Below, one piece after another: positions 57,057 through 64,000 of a stretch of DNA of 64,000 nucleotides. The notes under the pieces were generated by a model. The model saw nothing but the letters and a program-made list of their open reading frames with translations, had not been told where the DNA came from and did not search any database. The position numbers were made by a program, and so were the translations under genes. Origin of the DNA: Gnetum montanum (lineage: Eukaryota; Streptophyta; Gnetopsida; Gnetales; Gnetaceae); contig MNCI01011336.1 in NCBI GenBank assembly GCA_015680685.1, positions 1,877-65,876 on the forward strand, in the 5' to 3' direction. Each line of letters opens with the position of its first letter. Within the stretch, counting starts at the first letter, position 1.

Positions 57057-58066
57057 CTACACTAACCCAGGTAAAGCAAACACTCAAGAAAAAGAACACA
57101 ACATTTAGCTTATACAACTTAGTCAGGACCTCACCTGATCACTGCCAAGCATTGGCCCAGGTCTTAGCCTCCATTCCTATTATGGAGGACATCCTTGCAA
57201 ATGAGGCATCCATTCATGCAACAATGTTGCCTCCCACACCACAAGAATTGGGTTTGAGAACCTTGGCCTTTCATGATGATGTAGTTAAAGTCAACACCAA
57301 ATGAGGGGAAGTCACTGTAGCTCCACTATCCATTAGCATTCGTGTTGGGCAATACACCATCTGCAAAGTGCATGTTGATGATGGTGCAGCAACAAACGTA
57401 CTCTTGTACTCTTTCATCAACAAGGTAGGCTTGGCAGATGAAATTAGGCCAACCAAAATCACATGTCTAAAATCCTTCAATGGATCATGTCTCATGGTCA
57501 AGGGTACAATCAACTTAGCCTTTGTGGTGGGAGAGAAATTCCCCACTAGCATATATTTCACTATCATAGAAGAGATGCCAAGTTTCAACATGATTCTAGG
57601 TAGGCCTTGGCTAGCTCAACTAAGGGCCATCTCCTCTCTCATCCACTAAGAAATCCACCTTCCATATGAAGGTGGTTAAGTTATCATCCATGGTGATAAT
57701 GCTTCCTCTTCAACTATTCACGACATAGACATGGCACAAGTTTTAGAAGAAGAGTTTCTTCGTGGTACACCTATAGCAACCAATGAAACACTTAAGGCTA
57801 ACATGCCTGAACGAGTGGTTGAAGCCGACAGCCTCCTAGAGGATCCTAAACTTTGCATGCTCCCTAATCCATGCCTAGTTAGGAAGAAACTACATGACCA
57901 AGACCTTCCCTTGCCCAAAAATGTTGGTGCCTACCTACCCTTTGCCATGCATTCTCGACTTTTGTTTACATTGCACCAGCCTATGCATTTACATTTTGTC
58001 CGCTCACTTAGATCATGCATTTTTCTTTGTTTGCACATTCGTAAGCTTAGTTTACACATCGTTTAA
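56975..58066 (+). pseudogene. Protease of element F, -1 frame relative to gag
   Basis: The frame is open from 56975 and overlaps gag by about 80 nt. The active site VHVDDGAATNVL lies at about 57368-57403, with DDG as in the copy at 579-1244. PSFNMILGRPWLAQLRAISS (about 57575-57635) is the segment typical of Tat/Ogre proteases. Stops at 57301 and 57647 interrupt it. The frame then goes on as an acidic tail (57731 to about 57920) without homology to RT, and coding ends. Confidence 0.83.
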
Positions 58067-58305
58067 AAAAAACGTAAAACTACAAAAACACGTGGCCCGA
58101 AAATGCCTTAAACTAGCTTACGGCCCAAAACAACCTAAAACTATCACTTTTTGCGTTACTTTTCTTTCATTCATACATTCTAACTCTATGTATGGAAGGT
58201 GTCACTTGATGTTGTTTTCTTCCTAGTTGATTTTTGCAAGATCTCATAGGCACGTAGCATGACCATGCATGCAGCGTCACACCTTACACAAACAAGGTAA
58301 GCACA

Positions 58306-58680
58306 AACAATCCGCTACAACTATAAACTAGAAAAGACAATCCGCTATGACTATAAACTGGCACAGAACGGTCCTGGCATCATGACCTAAAACTGATACC
58401 ATAGAATAGTCCTAGAGCTATGACTTAAAAATCGCACCATAGAACGTCTTGACGTCATGACAATAAACTGACACCACAGAGCTCTATCTGGTATGACACT
58501 AAACTACCACATTTATCCACCAAAGTCCACTAAGACTATAAACTAACTTGCCTCTGCATAGTCTGCTACAACTATAAACTAGCATTGCACTGTCTGTTAT
58601 GATGATAAACTGACAACATCCAAAGGATTATGAGATGAAACTAATCCACAATAGTCCACCAAGACTACAAATTGGTGACA
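58306..58680. repeat. Degenerate ~35 bp tandem array in element F
   Basis: About eleven units of 26-41 bp with core (G/C)(C/T)TATGACTATAAACTG and variants, often followed by ACACCATAGA and AGTCC. It follows related GGCC(T/C)AAAA..CCTTAAACT repeats at 58090-58140 that are shared with 1451-1590. No coding potential is evident. It occupies the place where pol would be expected. Confidence 0.75.
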
Positions 58681-59871
58681 TCATCAACAACCTGGTGTCA
58701 TTTTAAAAGACATGCTGCTGCAGTTAGCTGTACATGCTCACCAAAAAATTGCCGCCTGGTTTCTCACATAAACCTCGATGAAACTAATGCTATTCAAGAT
58801 TTTGTTCGCCTTGAAGCTCCACATGATTGCTCCATTCCATCGGCTACATTCAAGTTTAAAGTGTTTTGCTAACTGAATCATTTGTGATTATCTTGTCCCC
58901 TTGGAGTTGTGTTTGCAGGATGACATGCTCGAGGCATTCATGCATAGATGCACTCCATCATGATGACAAGGTATCACATTCTTCCTAATTCCCTAACTGG
59001 GTTAATCAATCCATTCATGAGTACATCCACAACTCCTGATATATCCCCTATTTTCCTATCATGTCCCAATTATCCTATTCGATTACACCCATGGATACAT
59101 TCCACCCAGCTCAACACTCTTGATACACAGTTGCATACTATGATTCTCCAAGTAGTTGCAATGTAAAACACAAAATACAATGCACAATGCAAGCACTCAA
59201 AAATGAGCACAGCACTAAAAGCAAGCTCTTTCAAAAAAGACCAACAAGAAAAAAAATAAAAGAAAAAGAAAGACAAAACAATGCAAAAACATAAAAAAAG
59301 AAGAAACAAAGAAAAAATAAAAAGAGAACAACAAGGTCAAAGAGCAAAATGCATGGAAAAGGTCTTCATGACCCTGTTGACATCATTGACTAAAGACCAT
59401 TGCTCTTCTCATACAAGCCCTAGGCGAGAAGGCAATTGTCTTGGAAAAACACTCATATCTTAAATGATCATGTTGCACATCATTGCGTGGCTTTGGCTAT
59501 TTATAATGGGCTCCCTTAAACACAACACAAGGGTCCCATTTCTCCAAATAACACACCTCCTCTACCTTCGATCCAAGTCTGCTATACATTGGTTGTTAAC
59601 AAGGACCGAAAACTAGCTCATTCACATGAGAGCATTCCTCTCCCATAGTTTAAACAATGACACCCTTTGAGCAATCCCTAATCCCCCTAGTTACAACCTT
59701 CTTTCCCTAAACTAGATTTCCCTTAATCCAATGTACTTTTGAACATGGTGCGATGACATCTAGCCAGGGTTCAACAGACGATGCTTGATGCCAGGTCGAT
59801 CATGGTGTTTTGTACTTCTTTGTCGATGCCTCTCGGGTGGATTCCTCCAGACGTCAACAAAGAGGGGCCAA
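58681..59871 (+). mobile_element. Noncoding 3' part of F with polypurine tract
   Basis: No pol motif. An A-rich purine stretch lies at 59240-59330. The polypurine tract AAAGAGGGG (59859-59867) lies 4 bases before the LTR. Confidence 0.7.
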
Positions 59872-61640
59872 TGAAACACCAACAAAATTTTAGCTTAACA
59901 ATTTGAAAGAAGAACAATTCAAGCTCCTTTCTGCATTCAGGAGGAAAAACTTGACTAAGGCATAGAACTCACACCCAGCTTGCTCAAGCTATCAAGCTAG
60001 CTTGCCCTCAATGTGACCAACCCTTCAGAGCTTCCAAATCAGGTTAAAACAATCCTAATTTGAATGGGCAAGGCCCCCTTGGGCTCACTAATTATTACTC
60101 CAAGTTTCAGCAACCGAAATCCAAGATTTGAAGTCAAAATCGCACAAACCTTGCTAATCACGTTGAGGTCATGCTAGCAGCATGAGTCCAACATGAGTAA
60201 CTCAAAACAACCTCAAAACAGCCCCAAAATAGCATCAAAATGGTTTGATTTCAAGGGTACAACTCACCCTAAAGGTCCATTAATGATTTCTCCAAGTTTT
60301 GACCTCTACAACTTCAGATTTTAGCTCCAAAAATGTTCATTTTCATTGCTCACGCCCAAGTCACGCTGATAGTGTAAGCCCAGTGTGAGTTACTTGAATG
60401 ACCTCAATCAAGGCACAAATAGGCTCAGAATCAGCATGCAGGTTGCCCCCAACAGCAGGCAGTAGTTGCACTTGGAAACCACGTTTTAAAAATTCAAAAT
60501 TTGATGTGAAATGAACCATCCTAGCTTGCTCACACCCAGCTCACACCTATCTCATGCCTAGCTCATGCCCAGCTCATGCCCAGCTCACACTAGGGTCACA
60601 CTGACAGCGTGAGCCCAATGTGAGCTACCAAAAGTGGCCCAAAGCACTTTAGACACATGCTGAGGGCAGACCAGAACAAGATCAACTCATGCTGGCAGCC
60701 TTTATGAAGCCAAAAACATCTCAAACAGCCATATGACTACTCATGTTAGCATTTTGTAGCAACTAGTTCATGCATCAGGAAGTTCCAAGCGAGCTAGAAT
60801 GAAGATCTCTTGTTGTGCACTATTATTTTATTGTAAATTTGCAACATTTGTGAGCTTGTCAAGTCTTACATTTCAAATTGTATGCATCAGCAGAATGTAA
60901 ATCAATACACATTGTAAGATATAGTGCATCCAGTCTGGAATGTAGTATGCCCATGTACACCTGTCACGCGATCCGTTTTTCTCTCATCTCACAACCATTT
61001 ATCTCATTGATAAACCCTACTCTTGAGCCTAGAAAAAACTATAAATACACTATTCATTGACATAAACAAGGTTGGAAATTTTGCAAAAAGGGTGACCTAA
61101 AGAGCATTGACTGGCAACATTGGGCACTCAAGCACACGCAACCCCTAGCACTTGAGCATCCGCAAACGCTTCATCTATCATCCTTCATCCTGGGGCTTGA
61201 CGCTTGACCTCCATCAACACACGTAGCTACGTTTTGACCGGTGCACTTTATTCTCTAAGTCAATACAATACAGTCTTTTGCCTTCCATTGCACCGTTCAC
61301 GTTGATCTGGTTTATTGCGTTGTTTACATTATTTTGATTCATTACACTATTTACATTATTCTGGTTCATTGTTTTACATTTACATCAGTCTAGTCCATTC
61401 TTACGTTACATCTATGCTCTATTTACATACTCGTGTTACGTTTGTTATCATAACCCTAGCGTAAGCCGTACCTTACGCTCAGGAAAGTCCTTGGTTGATT
61501 TGCGTGCAGACCATCCAAGGCACTCTGCCTTCATTTTTCCAGATTTCCTTCACACGAAGGTAGGGTCATCTCTATCTCTCTGAAGATCTTTCGGCATTCA
61601 TTTTTCCTCCATCCTTACGCTAACGATTTCGAACGGTACG
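59872..61640 (+). repeat. 3' LTR of element F (1,769 bp)
   Basis: Aligns end to end with 51995-53810. Begins TGAAACACC and ends GGTACG, the last base changed. TATA box TATAAATA at 61040-61047. The CAGCTCATGCC subrepeat run is at about 60521-60629. Followed by the duplicate ATGTG at 61641-61645. Confidence 0.93.
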
Positions 61641-61645
61641 ATGTG

Positions 61646-62290
61646 AGGTCATTTCTTGGATACACTAGTTACTACTATCAATTCATTGAGAATTTCTCTA
61701 AGATTTCTAAACCATTGGTGGAGTTGACAAATAAGGATGCTTCATTTGTTTAGACCAAGGAATGCGAATGTGCATTCTAGTAGCTCAAAGAGAAGCTCAT
61801 GGAAACTCCAATTCTATGAGCACCTGATTGATCTAGGTCCTTTCATATCATGATGAATGCTTCCAATTATGCCCGGAAGACCATGATCATGCAACTGTAT
61901 GATAAGAAACATCCTTATTATATCCACTGTGCAAGTAGAAGCATTGTGGGTGCATAGCTCAACTACACCACAATAGAAAAAGAATTGATAATAGTGGTGT
62001 TCTCCGTGCAGAAATTTAGGTACTATGTGCTTGGGTACAAAGTGTTTATGCACATAGACCATAGTGTAATCCAATTTCTAATGAATAAATCAATGATGAG
62101 TCCCTATGTCATATGATGGCTAGTGATCTTGCAAGAATTTGATCTCACAATGGTAGATCAAAAGGGAACTGAGAACATATTTGTTGACCACATGTCTTCA
62201 TTAAGATGGAACAATAAAGAGGAGAAGAGCCCACTTTCAGATTAGTTTTCTAATAAACTTCTCTTTGTAGGGGCTATAATTGAACAAATG
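61646..62290 (+). pseudogene. RNase H region of element D, after element F
   Basis: Continues the RT connection segment cut at 51994 with SYYYQFIENFSKIS (about 61668-61710), then RSFHIMMNASNYA (about 61837-61875), TTIEKELIIVVFSVQKFRYYV (about 61968-62030), HIDHSVIQFLMNKSM (about 62053-62095) and the counterpart of MVDQKGTENIFVDHMSSL (about 62151-62205). It matches 38690-39235 of element C domain by domain. Confidence 0.85.
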
Positions 62291-63480
62291 TCCATTGAAC
62301 CAAACTTATATAATGGCATTCTCACCTATCTTCTCACTCAAAAGATGCGCAAGAGTGGGATCATAGGAAGAAACAATAGTTTCTTCACTAGGCAAATTGC
62401 TTCATGGAAATTAATAGATACCTTTATAAGGTATGCACCGATGGCTTGGTTCAATGGTGCATGCTTGATATTGATCAACTATGCATTCTTCAAAATGCTC
62501 ACAAGGGTCCTTATTAAGGCCACTATGCTAGGAGACCCACAACCATTAAGATCCTCATGATAGGGTATTATTGGAAAATACTTTTCAGGGATGTAGATCA
62601 CTTCATCTACTTTTGTGAACACTACCAATGTGATGATGGAATGATCGCTCATATGGAGAAACCTCAGCAGTGGATCCAACCACTAAAGCCCTTCAATATT
62701 TGGAGTATTAGATTCATGGATTCCATTACACCCATGTCAAATGGAAAGGCATACATCATAGTTTTTGTTGACTATTGTACAAAATTGGCAAAAGTTATAG
62801 CTATCATTGATTGCACATCTTCTATAGCTACTTGATCTGTACAATAATGTGTTGTAAATAGGTTTCTAATGCCATGTAAACTTATTTATGATAATGGTAC
62901 TCATTTTATAGGTATTACCTTTCAGAATCTTATGCAACATTTGGGGATTAAGAATATATTAACAATACCATACCATCCCCAAGCTAATTGTCAACCTAAG
63001 GTTACAAATAATAAGATCATGAAAATACTAACCCAAACCTTTAGTAAATATAGGAGGGATTGGAGCATGAAACTCAATAATGCTCTTTGGACCTACTACT
63101 CCACTTGGAAACTTCCTATCAACTACTCTCCCTATGAGCTTATGTATAGAAGGTACCAAAACTTCCATTTCAAATGGAACTATGTACATTATCAATAGTG
63201 TATGACTTTGACCTTCACCTAAATCTAGCACAAAAAGAAAGATTAATAAACCTCAACCTGCTACATGAGAACTAACTGGTAGCCATGTCATCTAACAAAT
63301 TACAAAAGGCATTCAATAAACAACAACATGACCATAGAATACAAAAAGTGAAATTTCAACTGGGAGATAAGATCTTATACTAGAATCCCACACATGTGCC
63401 ACAAAGAACCAAGTTTCAAATGTTGTAGAAAGTATCTTAAATTATTTATGAAAACTTTTCTTTAGGAGCCATGTTAATCT
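62291..63480 (+). pseudogene. Integrase domain of element D
   Basis: The zinc-binding part is eroded (about 62505-62640, ending FCEHYQC). The core carries FMDSITPMSNGKAY (about 62716-62757) with the first Asp, and LIYDNGTHF (about 62881-62907) with the second Asp kept. The third site reads NCQPKVTNNKI with Lys at 62998-63000 in place of Glu, the same change as in element C. The segment PYHPQAN is kept. At least two frame changes occur. Inactive. Confidence 0.85.
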
Positions 63481-64000
63481 ACAAACCTAAAAGCCCAAAC
63501 AAGAAACTGCTAGTCAACACAAAACAATTGAAACTTTTCCATGAACCCAAAAGAACCAATGACCAAAACCCCTCAATATATGAACATGCATGCTTAATTT
63601 TTCAAATCTTCTCCTTCCAACTCAATCATGGGGGAGATGGCCATCCATGCTAATCTATCAAAGTGGCTCCTTAGTTTTTCAATTTTCATTTTACATCATT
63701 TTTAGTACATTTTCTCTTTCTTAATTATTTTAAAAAAAATTTCTATCTTTTACTTTATTTATTTTGGATTTATTTTATCTTTTTCTTATGTTCTATTTTT
63801 CTTTGAATTTCTTTATTGCCATCAAGACTAAAGTGCAACTACAGTTGTTGATTAATGATGCTTTGTACCATAATTTTATTTGATATCTAATGTCTAGATT
63901 CTATCTTTAAAACTTGGTGTTGATAAGTAAGACATGGTTTCTTTTTCATGATTACAAGTAGTGAGTCTACATCATCCACCCATCCACAAAACTCTATGGT
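63481..64000 (+). mobile_element. End of integrase and noncoding tail of element D
   Basis: Matches 40510-41100 of element C, including TCATGGGGGAGATGGCCA (about 63627), the T-rich stretch, and CATCCACCCATCCA at the window end. The polypurine tract and 3' LTR are outside the window. Confidence 0.75.

Larger units (their letters stand above)
51995..61640 (+). mobile_element. Element F: Tat/Ogre-like element with gag-protease only, nested in D
   Basis: LTRs 51995-53810 (1,816 bp) and 59872-61640 (1,769 bp), flanked by ATGTA (51990-51994) and ATGTG (61641-61645). Total 9,646 bp. Between the LTRs: primer-binding site, leader with a hairpin minisatellite, gag (54252 to about 57056), protease in the -1 frame (56975-57649), a short acidic tail, a degenerate tandem array, and a polypurine tract. 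No RT, RNase H or integrase motif occurs between 57650 and 59871. The related fragment at 1-1610 also ends coding after the protease, so the element is probably a non-autonomous family rather than a deleted copy. PR and knuckle wording point to the Tat/Ogre side of Ty3. Confidence 0.92.
46709..64000 (+). mobile_element. Element D: Athila-like Ty3 element, 3' end beyond window
   Basis: 5' LTR 46709-47549, primer-binding site, gag, protease and RT to 51994; then element F (51995-61640) with its target duplication; then RNase H and integrase to about 63480 and the noncoding tail to the window end. Removing F and one target copy joins sequence that aligns without a gap to 38655-38700 of element C. 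By comparison with C, the 3' LTR should lie about 1.8 kb beyond the window. Gag and pol are spread over all three frames, so D carries more indels than C. Confidence 0.9.

Overview
This 64 kb window reads as nuclear DNA of a seed plant, most likely a gymnosperm. The signs are one intron-containing thaumatin-like (PR-5) gene in a small gene island, surrounded by old, heavily mutated Ty3/gypsy LTR retrotransposons nested in one another. The species is not visible, and 'gymnosperm' is an inference from how old and dense the nests are. There are no prokaryotic operons, rRNA genes, convincing tRNA genes or CRISPR arrays.

Layout. 1-1610: fragment of a Tat/Ogre-like element (protease and downstream part) with hairpin repeats at its left edge. 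1770-4525: minus-strand coding remnants, including an inverted Athila-type 3' ORF, joined near 4528 to the plus-strand 3' end and LTR (4918-5804) of an Athila-like element. 5805-14247: low-copy island with the thaumatin-like gene (two exons, 9167-11448), its TATA/CCAAT promoter, several short tandem repeats and a tRNA-like SINE head. 14248-28713: element A, an Athila-like element with matching LTRs and target-site duplication (TSD) ATGGT. It has gag and a 3' ORF but no recognisable pol, and a minus-strand relative (element B, 16995-22071) is inserted in its gag. 29677-34189: element E, a minus-strand Athila-like remnant carrying an inverted-repeat (foldback-like) element, 31052-32856, which contains a 19-base assembly gap. 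34195-43613: element C, the most complete Athila-like element, with gag, PR, RT, RNase H and IN in essentially one frame but full of stops. 43619-46703: probably a minus-strand Ty1/copia-like 3' LTR and unresolved sequence. 46709 to the window end: element D, a further Athila-like element whose pol is split by element F (51995-61640), a 9.6 kb Tat/Ogre-like element with gag and protease but no reverse transcriptase or integrase.

How the parts relate. A, B, C, D, E and the 4918-5804 LTR share LTR ends (TGATGAG...CTCATCA), a primer-binding site derived from the Athila tRNA-Asp type, and a CX2CX3HX4C gag knuckle where gag is readable. A and B carry gag plus a 3' ORF; C and D carry gag plus pol. 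The non-pol copies could only have moved with enzymes supplied in trans. F and the 1-1610 fragment belong to a second family, in which both copies end coding shortly after the protease, so the lack of pol looks like a family property. The order of events follows from the nesting: B entered A after A was in place, and F entered D. Every retroelement is now dead: premature stops are mostly explained by C-to-T/G-to-A change, and catalytic residues are lost. Only the thaumatin-like gene appears intact.
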